From Thioalkalivibrio sp. K90mix (lineage in GTDB: Bacteria > Pseudomonadota > Gammaproteobacteria > Ectothiorhodospirales > Ectothiorhodospiraceae): a stretch of DNA of 64,000 bases. A model generated the notes under the pieces. The model was given only the letters and a program-made list of their open reading frames with translations. It ran no database searches and had not been told where the DNA came from. The stretch spans positions 1 through 64,000 of the forward strand of contig NC_013930.1 in the NCBI RefSeq assembly GCF_000025545.1. The letters run 5' to 3'. A program made the translations under genes and the position numbers. Of this stretch, positions 1 through 8,177 are shown piece after piece (within the stretch, counting starts at the first letter, position 1; the number at the start of each line of letters is the position of its first letter).

Positions 1-56
1 ACGGTAGATCCGCCAGCACCGCGGCCGGCGGTGCGATGTCGCAAGGAGGCGATTCG

Positions 57-473
57 ATGTCGAAAGAAAACATTCGAGCAGAGTTCTCGACCGACCGGGA
101 CGGTTGGGGTTGGCTTCAGGATCAGATGACCCGTGGGCGCCCTGGTCTTCACACGATGGCGGCCCTGGTGGGGGCGATGGTCGCGCTTGCTATCACAGCG
201 CTCGTGGAAGGCAGTGTGCGTTTCGAGCAGCTTGCGCTGGTGGGGGTCGGTTTAGTCTGCTACGTCCTGCTGAGTCTCGTGGCAGCGCTGGGTCGTCAGG
301 CCGATGGTGTTGTCGAGCATGGTGGATGTGCGGCGACGGCCTTGCCGGTTTTCGTGAGCGCCTGCGTGATCGGTCTTGGGTTGACGCAGGTGGTTGCGGG
401 CATGGTTGTAGCGTCCGCCCTGGTGCCGATGGTGGCGCTGATGATGGTGGCGGATCGCTTCTGCTCGAAGTAG
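57..473 (+). CDS. small multi-pass membrane protein, unknown function
   Basis: I do not recognise the family. The 138-residue product has a charged N-terminus of about 35 residues followed by three or four hydrophobic stretches (near residues 35-57, 63-82 and 94-132) that look like membrane helices. The ATG at 57 is chosen over the in-frame ATG at 36 because a strong AAGGAGG lies 8-9 bases before it. The gene is followed by a promoter-like motif and then the SSB-like gene, so it probably ends a separate transcription unit. Confidence 0.65.
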   Translation: MSKENIRAEFSTDRDGWGWLQDQMTRGRPGLHTMAALVGAMVALAITALVEGSVRFEQLALVGVGLVCYVLLSLVAALGRQADGVVEHGGCAATALPVFVSACVIGLGLTQVVAGMVVASALVPMVALMMVADRFCSK

Positions 474-490
474 CGGTTTGCGACCTGGGA

Positions 491-528
491 AACGACCTTT
501 GCGGGTGTCAGTCTCGCGCGCGTAGGAT
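491..528 (+). promoter_or_regulatory. AACGACCTTTG motif with TAGGAT, candidate promoter
   Basis: AACGACCTTTGC at 491-502 is followed 32 bases after its first base by TAGGAT (523-528). The same motif with the same 32-base offset to TACGAT lies at 41006-41043, and close variants (AACGACCTTTGACA) occur at 8095 and 24507. It precedes the SSB-like gene and its hairpin-rich leader (about 570-650). Confidence 0.4.
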
Positions 529-663
529 GGAAGCTGATAGAAGCCCGACGCTGGGGTAACAAGCGACCGGGCCTTTCGGCCTTTTCCCACCGGGGAGATT
601 CATCATTCCCCGAGTGGGAAGGATGCGTCTCCCCTTCTCAACCAGAGATAGGAGACGTTTTCC

Positions 664-1422
664 ATGATGACGACAGACAGTAACTTCACGTTGCTGGGGG
701 AGCTCGGGGTTCACCCCGAACCCCTGAATATCCGGAGCGGTACCGCAGTGCGGTTGTCCATCGCTCAGGATAAGCCGGGAGGTGACCGTGGCTGGATCAA
801 GGTCATCGCTTTCGGCAAGGCGGCTGAGGCTGCGCTCTCGTACGCCAGGAAAGGTGCTCTTGTCTCTGTGAAGGGACACATGGAGCCCAAGCGTATCGAG
901 GTTCATGGCACCACCCTTACGACCGTTACCCTGATTGGGGAGCACATTCGCGTCGTACGGGCGGCTGTCGATCCTGATGACGGCGTTATCCAGGGCTTGG
1001 AGGATTCCGGGTCTGAAGGCAACACGGAGCCCACCCCAGAAACGAAGCCCAAACCGGATCCGGTTGCGGTGGCGCAGCAAGCGCCCCCGGTGACCGGTGT
1101 CGGGATGAGCTTCAATTTTGGTCAGGGTTCTGACTCAGGTTTTGCGTCAAGCTCACCGCGCCGGGAACGGCGTTCACCACCCTCCCCTGAGCCCTCAACC
1201 TCTGTAGAGCGCAAAGAGCCGGTCTACCGCACGTCGGAGGAATCGCGTTCACCGCGGTTTCAGCCACGCGTGGTTACGGCTGAGGAGCGTATGCAGGAAC
1301 TCGAGCGTTCAGGAGAAACCACCCATGAGCCGCAAGAGCGGTCGAAACCTTCCCTGGGAAAGCCCCCCCGTCCGGCCCCTGCCAAGCAGCAGGAGCCGCC
1401 GCTGGGTTTTCGGTGGGAATAG
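664..1422 (+). CDS. SSB-like single-stranded DNA-binding protein
   Basis: Residues 1-100 resemble an OB-fold single-stranded DNA-binding protein: a short N-terminal strand, a segment with W-I-K-V-I-A-F-G-K resembling the SSB W/F-V-A-F strand, a K-G strand (VSVKGHMEPKRIE) and a closing strand. Residues 105-252 are Pro-, Ser-, Glu- and Arg-rich and probably disordered. The usual acidic DDDIPF tip is absent; the protein ends in GFRWE, so partner binding through a standard SSB tail is doubtful. An AGGAG lies about 10 bases before the ATG. Hairpins at about 570-640 form the leader. An SSB role in plasmid replication or transfer is inferred. Confidence 0.6.
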   Translation: MMTTDSNFTLLGELGVHPEPLNIRSGTAVRLSIAQDKPGGDRGWIKVIAFGKAAEAALSYARKGALVSVKGHMEPKRIEVHGTTLTTVTLIGEHIRVVRAAVDPDDGVIQGLEDSGSEGNTEPTPETKPKPDPVAVAQQAPPVTGVGMSFNFGQGSDSGFASSSPRRERRSPPSPEPSTSVERKEPVYRTSEESRSPRFQPRVVTAEERMQELERSGETTHEPQERSKPSLGKPPRPAPAKQQEPPLGFRWE

Positions 1423-1511
1423 CGCATTCCGCGCTTCTTTAGCCCCTCCTCGGGTTTTGTGCTTATTCAGCGGTCCCGGTGGAGCGGGGTCGCATGTTCA
1501 GGAGAAACACC

Positions 1512-1982
1512 ATGCGAAAGATGAAGCTCGTGATTGTTGTTCTGGCATCCCTGGTGATGGTCGGTTGTGCGAATACGCCGATCGGCAGCGGGGACTACTC
1601 CGTCAATCAGGCCCGGACTCCGGGTACCGTTGTGAACGGAACCGTGACTGATATCCGTAGTGTTCGGGTCCAGGAGGACTCGCGTGCGGGTCAGCGTGGA
1701 ACCATTGGCGCCATTGCCGGTGCTGCGGCGGGAGCTGCGGTAGGCAACCAGGTAAGCGATGGTGCGACGCGACGGATCGCGCAGACCGCGGCAGCAGCGG
1801 CGGGATCGGCGATTGGCTCTCGAGCTGATCAGCGGATGGCGCAGCAGCAAGGATTGGAGCTCCAGGTAGAGCTTGAAGACGGTCGCCAGGTGGTTGTCAC
1901 CCAGGGCGTCGACCAATCCTTCGGTGTAGGTCAGCCGGTCCGGTTGATTCGTCACGGAAACACCTACCGGGTCACCCAGTAG
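1512..1982 (+). CDS. glycine-zipper outer-membrane lipoprotein (SlyB/Pcp-like)
   Basis: The 156-residue product begins with a lipoprotein signal: a basic start, a hydrophobic core and the lipobox L-V-M-V-G-C at about residues 14-19. Residues 65-105 contain two Gly/Ala-rich helices (GAIAGAAAGAAVGNQV and a second copy) typical of the glycine zipper 2TM family, followed by a small basic beta-rich C-terminus. By family it should sit in the outer membrane or periplasm. The ATG at 1512 follows CAGGAGAAACACC, a ribosome-binding context reused by many genes here; upstream in-frame starts lack it. Confidence 0.8.
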   Translation: MRKMKLVIVVLASLVMVGCANTPIGSGDYSVNQARTPGTVVNGTVTDIRSVRVQEDSRAGQRGTIGAIAGAAAGAAVGNQVSDGATRRIAQTAAAAAGSAIGSRADQRMAQQQGLELQVELEDGRQVVVTQGVDQSFGVGQPVRLIRHGNTYRVTQ

Positions 1983-2129
1983 GAGCTTGATCGCGGGCCT
2001 GTCCCGCGTAAACTTCACCCCGGTCGGGTTGGCGGCACCTTGAGTCTCCCGGTTGAACCGGGGATCATGGCCTCCGCCAGCCTTGCTGGTTCATTCAAGA
2101 CCTCCAAGGTTGGAGGCAAGGAGAAAACC

Positions 2130-4537
2130 ATGTCGGAAGTAATCTCGGGCGATGTTGCCCGTAACACCCAGGACGTTCCCTACCAGGCGGCCTCGCTGGG
2201 TATCTGGGATAGCAAGTACCACCTCAAGGATATGAATGGGGCGCCGGTTGACGGTGACCTCGATGGCATGTTCAGCCGGGTGGCCGCAGACCTCGCCTCC
2301 GAGGAACCGGAAGAAGTTCGCGAGAAGCACGAAGCGGACTTCCGTTGGGCCTTGGAGAATGGGGCGATCCCTGCGGGGCGTATCCTGTCCAACGCAGGGG
2401 CGCAGGCCTTCAAGCCCGCGACCACCCTGATCAACTGCACGGTATCCCGAACGGTTCGGGATTCGATGCGGGATATCCTGGAAGCCACCGTGGCGGCCGG
2501 GATGACCCTGAAGTCTGGAGCCGGTATCGGTTACGACTTCAGCACCCTCCGTCCGAAGGGGGCCACCGTATCCGGCGCTGGTGCCGAAACGAGTGGTCCG
2601 CTCACTTTCATGGACATCTTCGATGCCACATGCGCCACCGTGTCCTCCGCTGGAGGGCGTCGCGGGGCGCAGATGGGCACCTTCGATATCGGGCACCCGG
2701 ACGTGGAGCAATTCATTGCTGCGAAGCGCGCCAAGGGGCGCCTGACCAAGTTCAACCTGTCTCTGCTCATTCGCGACGAGTTCGTGGAAGCCGTCAAGGC
2801 TGACGCGGACTGGAAGCTGGCCTTCCCCTTGCTCCCCAGCGAGTCGGAGGAAGACCACGAGATCATCTACCGCGACTGGCCGGTGATCGAGGATGGGTAC
2901 ACGTTGGACGATGACGGCCGAGTGGCATGCCGTGTGTATCGCACGGTGCGTGCTCGGGAGCTGTGGGACAAGGTCATGCAGTCGACCTTTGACCACGCGG
3001 AGCCGGGGTTCATTCTCGTGGATCGTATCAACGAGATGAACAACAACTGGTTCTGCGAGACCATCAGGGCCACCAACCCGTAAGTAACCATGCGGCCTGC
3101 TGCGGTGACGCAGCATGGAAACACCCGATCTGATCGACTTGGAAATCCCGGCGGGGATGACAGGGGGCAAGCAGGGAGCGATCCCGTGCAGCCTGAACGA
3201 CTGAGTGATTGGGCTCTCCTGGGAGCAGGAGATGGAGCGACAGTCTGGACTCCCGGATAACGCCGTTCGATGTTCGCGTCGAACCCAGAAACGGGAGAGG
3301 GAGCGCCGAAGCGCCTCCCCGCCCTGCCTTCGGGCCGGGTCAGTAGCCGGGTAGCCGGTGAAAGTAACAGTGCGGTGGTGAACAGCCCTTACCTCCGGAT
3401 GGCGCCTGCCTGTTGGGCAGCGTCAATCTGACGCGGTTTGTGAAGGACCCCTTTACGGAGAAGGCCGAGTTCGACTGGGCCCGGTTCAAGAAGGTGGTGC
3501 GGATCTTCACGCGGATGCTGGACAACGTCGTGGATCGCTCGGGCTTGCCTCTTGAGGCGCAGCGCGAGGAGATCATGCGCAAGCGTCGTCACGGCATGGG
3601 GTTTCTCGGTCTCGGATCGACGATGGCAATGATGGGGCTTCCCTACGGGGAAGCGGGCTCTCTGGCCTTTACGGAAGAGGTGGCCCAGGTGATGGCAGTC
3701 GAGTCCTGGAAGATGGGTCTGGAGCTGTCGAAGGAAAAGGGACCGGCTCCGGTCCTGGACGAGGACTTCGAGATCACGCCGAAGATGATGCGGCAGCGTC
3801 CGGAGATGGCTCGCGACGGGTATTCCGTAGGCGATGTCATCAAGGGTCGTGTTCTGCATGCCCGGTACAGCCGGTACATGCAGCGCATCGCTGAGGTGGA
3901 GCCGAAGTTGGTGGAGGAGTTGGCCGAGCATGGCGCCCGGTTTACGCACGCCACCTCGATCGCCCCCACCGGGACGATTTCCCTGTCCATCGGGAACAAT
4001 GCCAGCAATGGCATTGAACCCTCCTTCATGCATCACTACACCCGGAACGTCATCGTGCCCGGCAAGCAGTCGAAGGAGTCCCAGGACGTCTATTCGTTCG
4101 AGCTGTTGGCCTATCGGTACTTCGTCAACCCGGAAGCGGGTCCGGAGGAACTGCCGGCCACGGCGCGAAGCGCGAATGACGTCTCGGTATCCGAGCATGT
4201 GCAGGTCCAGGCGGCGGCGCAAAAGTGGGTGGATTCGTCCATCTCCAAGACCGTCAACGTTCCCACTGAGATCGACTTCGGTGATTTCGAGAACGTGTAC
4301 CTGGAGGCGTTTGAGAGTGGCCTGAAAGGTTGTACCACCTACCGGTACAACCCGAAGTCCGCGATGGGCGTCCTCATGGACCCGAAGCAGCTCGAGAAGG
4401 AAACCTTCACGTTCGTTCAGGACAACGGCGAGGAGGTCACGCTGCGTGGCAACGAAAAGGTTTGGCACAACGGCCAGGAACACACGGCCGCCAACCTGTT
4501 CGCCGCGATTGAGGAGGGGTACTACGGAATGCTGTAG
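2130..4537 (+). CDS. nrdJ: class II (B12-dependent) ribonucleotide reductase large part NrdJa, interrupted by a group I intron
   Basis: This is a join of 2130-3081 and 3375-4537 encoding about 704 residues. NrdJ reduces ribonucleotides with adenosylcobalamin. Visible motifs: INCTVS (Cys103, redox partner), GAGIGYDF, and, across the splice junction, N-P-C-G-E-Q (Asn316, Cys318, Glu320) with L-P-P-D-G-A-C-L-L-G-S-V-N-L. Removing 3082-3374 restores the catalytic N-x-C-x-E in frame; the codon of the thiyl-radical Cys318 is split T|GT. Without splicing, translation stops at 3083. The usual Cys-rich tail is missing here and is supplied by the next gene, as in the split NrdJa/NrdJb of Pseudomonas. 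The ATG at 2130 has AAGGAG upstream and follows a CCTCC/GGAGG hairpin (about 2100-2116). No B12-riboswitch boxes were seen. Confidence 0.93.
3082..3374 (+). ncRNA. group I self-splicing intron in nrdJ (293 nt, no ORF)
   Basis: The boundaries come from restoring the conserved NPCGEQ codons. The 5' exon ends in CCGT (3078-3081), which pairs with GCGG at 3092-3095 to give P1 with the required U.G at the splice site. The last intron base is G3374. The 3' exon GTGGT (3375-3379) pairs with ACCAT at 3087-3091, directly beside the guide, as P10. A P7-like pairing joins GACTG (3199-3203) to CAGTC (3241-3245), and the hairpin between them, CTCCTG (3216-3221) with CAGGAG (3226-3231), fits P8. No homing endonuclease is encoded. 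The full fold and subgroup were not computed. Confidence 0.88.
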
Positions 4538-4610
4538 GCCCTGCTTTCAACCCCACCGGGGACACGTTCCCCGGCTGGGGGCGTGTACCCCTTTTTCAGG
4601 AGAGATCCAA

Positions 4611-5333
4611 ATGGACATGAAGGAAATCAAGAAGCCCATTATCGCCGTCCATCGCGGCGGCGGGCCCCAGGCCCCGGCGGAAAACAAGCCGGCGGACATT
4701 GACCCCCTGGAGCGGCGCATTTCGTCGCGGCCGGAAGGGGAGTTACCGGCAGTTTCACAGAAGATCTGCTACTACACCCAAGACGGCAAACAGACGGTCT
4801 ACCTGCTGGTCAGCTTCATGCCGGTCGAGGGTATGGTGGATGGCGAGAAGGTCGTGATTGAACGGCCGATCGAGTTCTTCCTGCCGACCGGGCAGCAGTC
4901 CGATTCGTACCAGTGGATCTCCGCGACCATGCGGAGCCTTTCCCTAGCCGCCCGCGGTGGCTATGCCGCACAGGCGCTAATGGACCTGCGTCAGGTGACG
5001 TGGGACAAGGGGCCAGTGCGGTGCGGATTGAATGAATACCGCAAGCCGGTGTATCACAACTCCGAAGCCGCCGCGATTGCCTATTCCATCCAGATGATCC
5101 TCTATCGTCGAGGGTTCCTGGACCTGGATGGCAACCAGCTCCCCTTGTGGGATTTGGTGGAGGCCTATCAGGGTCAAATCTCGCCGGTCCGTCCGGCGGC
5201 GGTCCAGACCCCGCCTCCGGGTGAAGAATCGGGCGTTCCGCAGCAGGGCGATTGTCCCCAGTGCGGCGGTGCCACCCAGATGATGGATGGCTGTCCGACC
5301 TGCCTCGACTGCGGGTATTCGAAGTGCTTATAA
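4611..5333 (+). CDS. nrdJb: class II ribonucleotide reductase accessory part NrdJb (TSCPD-type with Cys-rich tail)
   Basis: The 240-residue protein matches the C-terminal portion that single-chain NrdJ proteins carry after the barrel. Residues 55-175 resemble the TSCPD-like domain (I-E-F-F-L-P, W-I-S-A-T-M-R, A-A-I-A-Y-S-I-Q). The last 25 residues hold C-P-Q-C-G...C-P-T-C-L-D-C-G-Y-S-K-C, the zinc/thiol tail that re-reduces the active site. It starts 73 bp after nrdJa behind AGGAGAG and is followed by a terminator, so the two parts are probably made together and act as a complex. Confidence 0.85.
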   Translation: MDMKEIKKPIIAVHRGGGPQAPAENKPADIDPLERRISSRPEGELPAVSQKICYYTQDGKQTVYLLVSFMPVEGMVDGEKVVIERPIEFFLPTGQQSDSYQWISATMRSLSLAARGGYAAQALMDLRQVTWDKGPVRCGLNEYRKPVYHNSEAAAIAYSIQMILYRRGFLDLDGNQLPLWDLVEAYQGQISPVRPAAVQTPPPGEESGVPQQGDCPQCGGATQMMDGCPTCLDCGYSKCL

Positions 5334-5360
5334 GCCTTTGATTACACCGCAAACCCACAC

Positions 5361-5391
5361 CCCCGCGTTCATTTCGGACGCGGGGTTTTTG
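5361..5391 (+). terminator. intrinsic terminator after nrdJb
   Basis: CCCCGCGTTC and GACGCGGGG form a stem of eight to nine pairs around ATTTCG, followed by TTTTT, 28 bases after the nrdJb stop codon. Confidence 0.85.
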
Positions 5392-5407
5392 AGCACCCTT
5401 CGGGGTG

Positions 5408-5594
5408 CATTCCCGGGCGAATAAGGGTTCGTCGGGGAATGCACCCGGATCCATCCAGATCCAGGGGCCCTGCCCCGCTCCACCGTCTTTAAGCCAGCAC
5501 CCTCACCCGGTGTTGGATAAGGCGCGCATCGGGCATTCCCGAGCGTGATACACCCACCCTCCCCTTGAGCGGGAGGTTTTTCAGGAGAAACACC
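5408..5594 (+). ncRNA. structured leader RNA motif, copy 1
   Basis: First of four copies of a leader directly upstream of a gene start. The core (5483-5556) contains CCGTCTT, stem 1 CCAGCACC/GGTGTTGG around CTCACC, a second stem ending in GAGCGTG, and the conserved ACACCCA. A hairpin and CAGGAGAAACACC then lead into the ATG at 5595. Upstream, GGTGCATTCCC and GGGGAATGCACC (about 5403-5452) form a long stem that has a covarying counterpart in copy 2. Function unknown; a cis-regulatory RNA is inferred. Confidence 0.6.
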
Positions 5595-5837
5595 ATGACG
5601 GAACGAGAGTCGAAGCTGGTCTATTACGCAATGGCTCCGCGTGCCTACGCAGGGACCATCAGCGTGATCGAGGACGGCGACTTCCGCAGTTACTGGGTAC
5701 CCAAGCTGCGCGGGAAGATCGTCTGCCTGGACCGTAATCGTTTTAAGTTCGACCAGAAGCAAGCGGCGCTTGAAGAAGCCCGAGCATTTCGGGAGAGCTG
5801 TCGACAGGAAGCCCGTGAAGCGGGACTGATCCACTGA
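5595..5837 (+). CDS. hypothetical 80-residue protein under structured leader copy 1
   Basis: Family not recognised. The product is soluble and mixed in charge, with a beta-rich first half (YYAMAPRAYAGTISVIEDG) and a helical, Lys/Glu-rich C-terminal third. The ATG at 5595 has CAGGAGAAACACC before it and is the first start after the repeated leader RNA. A similar ribosome-binding context precedes the next gene 38 bp downstream, so the genes from here to about 7845 probably form one operon. Confidence 0.7.
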   Translation: MTERESKLVYYAMAPRAYAGTISVIEDGDFRSYWVPKLRGKIVCLDRNRFKFDQKQAALEEARAFRESCRQEAREAGLIH

Positions 5838-5875
5838 ACCCAACCGCCCTCTGGGCGCATTTGAGGAGAACCACC

Positions 5876-6139
5876 ATGCATTGCATCGGAAAGCGAGACG
5901 ACGAAGTCTATGTGGGCAACGCCTACGCGTATCACGGAGGTCTTGGGGTGCCGGAGTACCTGAGCCACCTGAAGACCGCCCGAGTCGGCGAAAAGGCGTT
6001 GGACCTGGACGGGAATCCACTCCCGCCGGATCTGCATCGCCCATTGTTCATTGGTCAGTCTGAAGTGGCGGAGTACAACCGCATCAAGGAGCATCAACTC
6101 ACCAGGATCCGCATGGGTCTGGGAGATGATCATGTCTGA
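5876..6139 (+). CDS. hypothetical 87-residue protein
   Basis: Family not recognised. It is a soluble protein with a His/Tyr-rich first half and a basic helical end. The start at 5876 follows GAGGAGAACCACC; an upstream hairpin uses CCGCCCTCTGGGCG. Its last 8 bases overlap the start of the HD hydrolase gene, so the two are translationally coupled. Confidence 0.7.
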   Translation: MHCIGKRDDEVYVGNAYAYHGGLGVPEYLSHLKTARVGEKALDLDGNPLPPDLHRPLFIGQSEVAEYNRIKEHQLTRIRMGLGDDHV

Positions 6140-6704
6140 TCGCGAAACGAAGCTGGAGGACCGGGCGCGTCGGTTTGCGACCGCAGCCCACGCGCGTGTG
6201 GGTCAGGTACGCAAGTACACCGGCGAGCCTTACATCGTGCATCCGGCCGCTGTCGTGGCGCTCGTGCGTTCGGTGGATCACACCGAGTCGATGTTGGCCG
6301 CTGCCTGGCTGCACGACACGGTGGAGGATACTGACGTCGAGCTGTCGGACATCGAGCGGGAATTCGGTGGCAAGGTCGCCTCCCTCGTCTACTGGCTCAC
6401 CGATGTGAGTCGGCCCGAGGACGGCAATCGAGCCGAGCGGAAGGCATTGGACCGGGCGCATCTTGCCCAGTCTCCAATGCCGGCCCAGACCGTGAAGCTG
6501 GCGGATCTGATCGACAACTCCCGTTCGATCTTTCGGCACGACCCGAACTTTGCGCGAGTGTACCTGCGCGAGAAGCGGCAACTGCTGGAGGTCATGCAGG
6601 AAGGCGACCGTCTCTTGCGAGCGGAAGCCTTTCGGCTGGTCGAAGACTACGAGGAGCGCCTGCGGGCCGATCTCCGAGAGAACCCCGCCATCCTGACCGC
6701 CTGA
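6132..6704 (+). CDS. MESH1/SpoT-type HD hydrolase, probable (p)ppGpp pyrophosphohydrolase
   Basis: The 190-residue protein is a stand-alone HD domain of the RelA/SpoT hydrolase type. It shows the order expected for that family: R-K-Y-T-G-E-P-Y-I-V-H-P (residues 22-33), the HD pair in A-W-L-H-D-T-V-E-D-T (about 55-64), and V-K-L-A-D-L-I-D-N-S (about 120-129). There is no synthetase, TGS or ACT domain, so it resembles small alarmone hydrolases, which degrade ppGpp. The start overlaps the preceding gene by 8 bp. Substrate assignment rests on family knowledge. Confidence 0.8.
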   Translation: MSDRETKLEDRARRFATAAHARVGQVRKYTGEPYIVHPAAVVALVRSVDHTESMLAAAWLHDTVEDTDVELSDIEREFGGKVASLVYWLTDVSRPEDGNRAERKALDRAHLAQSPMPAQTVKLADLIDNSRSIFRHDPNFARVYLREKRQLLEVMQEGDRLLRAEAFRLVEDYEERLRADLRENPAILTA

Positions 6705-6755
6705 ACGGCAACACCCCTACCCGCCCCTACGGGGGCGCATTCAAGGAGAAACACC

Positions 6756-7145
6756 ATGTCTGAACGCAACATCAAGCTGCCGGTCGACGGCATCGAAATC
6801 ACCCTCTCGGAAAACGAGCATGGGACATCGGGGACCGTCACGCACGATCCCGACCTGCCCGACATCGTGGGGAGTCTTGTGCTGGCGCATGCCTGCGCAG
6901 GAATCGATGTGGAAGATCCGGCGTACCTCGAAGGGCTGGAGACAGCCCTGGGGATGTACTGGAGCCATGTGGATCCCGACGCCCCGGGCGCGTTTTTAAT
7001 CGCCGGTCACAAAGAGGATGGCGAACAGCTCTACTGGAGTAACGACCAGGGCTGGGTGTCCGAGGATCAGGCCGACGTCTTTCACGACGCCAGCATTCGG
7101 GATCCGATGGGCGCCACGGGTCGAATCCAGACGCAGCCCCGGTAA
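6756..7145 (+). CDS. hypothetical 129-residue acidic protein
   Basis: Family not recognised. The product is acidic, with a beta-rich N-terminus (IKLPVDGIEITLSENE) and several short aromatic segments; no signal peptide, membrane helix or cysteine cluster was seen. The start follows a CCCCTACGGGGG hairpin and AAGGAGAAACACC. Confidence 0.7.
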   Translation: MSERNIKLPVDGIEITLSENEHGTSGTVTHDPDLPDIVGSLVLAHACAGIDVEDPAYLEGLETALGMYWSHVDPDAPGAFLIAGHKEDGEQLYWSNDQGWVSEDQADVFHDASIRDPMGATGRIQTQPR

Positions 7146-7187
7146 CTACTACCAACGCCCGTTGAGGGCTTCTTGAGGAGAAACACC

Positions 7188-7583
7188 ATGAGCGATACGA
7201 AAAACGTCCCGCTTCGTGCGGGCGACATCACCCTGGTGCTGGCGGCTCTGCGGGCCACGCAGTTGCTGTTCACGGATTCGCCGGATATCCGGTCGATCTG
7301 TGAGTGGAAGCTGCTGGACGAGGATGAGATCGAAGCGCTGTGCGAGAAGATCAACATCCGCCCCGAGTCCGGGTTCGACCTGGACGCCACCGAGCGCGGT
7401 ACCCTCTACTTTGCCCTGATGATGTGGGGCCAGTGGTCCGAGGGTCATCGCTTCAAGCAACAGGTGGCCCCGATCCTGGAAGACGGTTCGGAGTCGGATA
7501 CCAGCAAGCAGGCGGCGATCGAACTTCGTTTCCGCCTGAAAGACACGATCACCCCCGCTGAGCGTGCGGACCTGGTCGCGTAA
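7188..7583 (+). CDS. hypothetical 131-residue protein
   Basis: Family not recognised. It is a predicted soluble, mostly helical acidic protein. The start follows GAGGAGAAACACC and a small CCCGTTGAGGGC hairpin, 42 bp after the previous stop codon. Membership of the 5595-7845 operon is inferred from spacing. Confidence 0.7.
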   Translation: MSDTKNVPLRAGDITLVLAALRATQLLFTDSPDIRSICEWKLLDEDEIEALCEKINIRPESGFDLDATERGTLYFALMMWGQWSEGHRFKQQVAPILEDGSESDTSKQAAIELRFRLKDTITPAERADLVA

Positions 7584-7589
7584 CCCAAC

Positions 7590-7616
7590 GGGCACCCTTC
7601 GGGGTGCCTTTTTCTT
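7590..7616 (+). terminator. terminator-like hairpin inside a leader (possible attenuator)
   Basis: GGGCACCC TTC GGGGTGCC is followed by TTTTTC, and only a few bases later by the GAGGAG ribosome binding site of the gene at 7630. The hairpin is short of loop but could reduce transcription into the next gene. Confidence 0.55.
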
Positions 7617-7629
7617 GAGGAGAACCACT

Positions 7630-7845
7630 ATGTCATTTGCGAGCGATATGCTAGAGGCCCATGTCTGGGCGCTCGACGAGGGCTTTGTCCTCACCTACAC
7701 CTGTTCCTGCGGCCATGAATACTGGACCGCCTGGGACGGCGAGGTGGATGAGGATTGCCCCTCGTGCGGAACGACCAACGCCCCGACCGATGCCTGGTCG
7801 GCGGAGGACATTCGGGACGCAATGAAGGAGATAGCCATCACCTGA
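7630..7845 (+). CDS. small zinc-ribbon protein
   Basis: The 71-residue product has a C-S-C-G...C-P-S-C-G arrangement (about residues 24-50) typical of a rubredoxin-like zinc ribbon, flanked by acidic helices. It probably binds one zinc ion; partner unknown. The start is set by GAGGAGAACCACT just after the terminator-like hairpin. Confidence 0.75.
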   Translation: MSFASDMLEAHVWALDEGFVLTYTCSCGHEYWTAWDGEVDEDCPSCGTTNAPTDAWSAEDIRDAMKEIAIT

Positions 7846-7921
7846 ACAGCCAGCCTCTGGCGGGTGAAATCAATGCTTGTAGATCCAAGCGGAAATTCAC
7901 CCATCAGCCCAGGAGGCTGCG

Positions 7922-8053
7922 ATGTTCGACGATGTCGACTTCTCTGCCCTGTCCGAAAAGGACATTCTCACCCTTCTGCACATCCTTCGGGATTGCCGGA
8001 AGGATCCTTCCCTCCTCTATGAGCTGCGTGAGCGGCTCACTGAGGAGCTTTAG
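7922..8053 (+). CDS. 43-residue acidic helical protein
   Basis: A short ORF begins MFDDVDFSALSEKD and ends RLTEEL. It is preceded by AGGAGG at good spacing and followed immediately by a strong terminator, which argues that it is real and closes the operon. It looks like two amphipathic helices. Function unknown. Confidence 0.65.
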   Translation: MFDDVDFSALSEKDILTLLHILRDCRKDPSLLYELRERLTEEL

Positions 8054-8059
8054 CCCACC

Positions 8060-8086
8060 AGCCCCGCTTTGGCGGGGCTTTTTTTT
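8060..8086 (+). terminator. strong intrinsic terminator
   Basis: AGCCCCGC TTTG GCGGGGCT followed by eight T residues closes the operon ending at 8053. Confidence 0.92.
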
Positions 8087-8094
8087 GTCCGGGG

Positions 8095-8136
8095 AACGAC
8101 CTTTGACAACACCAAAGGCGTCGCGGGCTCTAATCT
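8095..8136 (+). promoter_or_regulatory. AACGACCTTTGACA motif upstream of a secreted-protein gene
   Basis: AACGACCTTTGACA (8095-8108) recurs exactly at 24507-24520. A TCTAAT/TAATCT box follows at 8129-8136, and TAATAC at 24541 in the other copy. The 20-base gap from TTGACA is long for sigma70, so it may instead be an activator site. Both copies precede genes of the same secreted family. Confidence 0.4.
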
Positions 8137-8177
8137 CAAGAGACCCTGGAAGAACCCCCTGGACAAGGAGCGTCCTG

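Noticed and set aside
1983-2129. Cobalamin riboswitch before the B12-dependent nrdJ
   Set aside because: The region is short and shows only simple hairpins; I could not find the conserved B12-box or multi-stem core.
2091-3170. 359-codon minus-strand frame opposite nrdJ
   Set aside because: It mirrors the codon pattern of nrdJ, has no ribosome binding site and gives an Arg/His-rich product of unnatural composition.
3083-3413. Stop codon in nrdJ as evidence for a pseudogene or two separate genes
   Set aside because: Removing 3082-3374 restores NPCGEQ exactly in frame and the segment shows P1, P7, P8 and P10 pairings of a group I intron.
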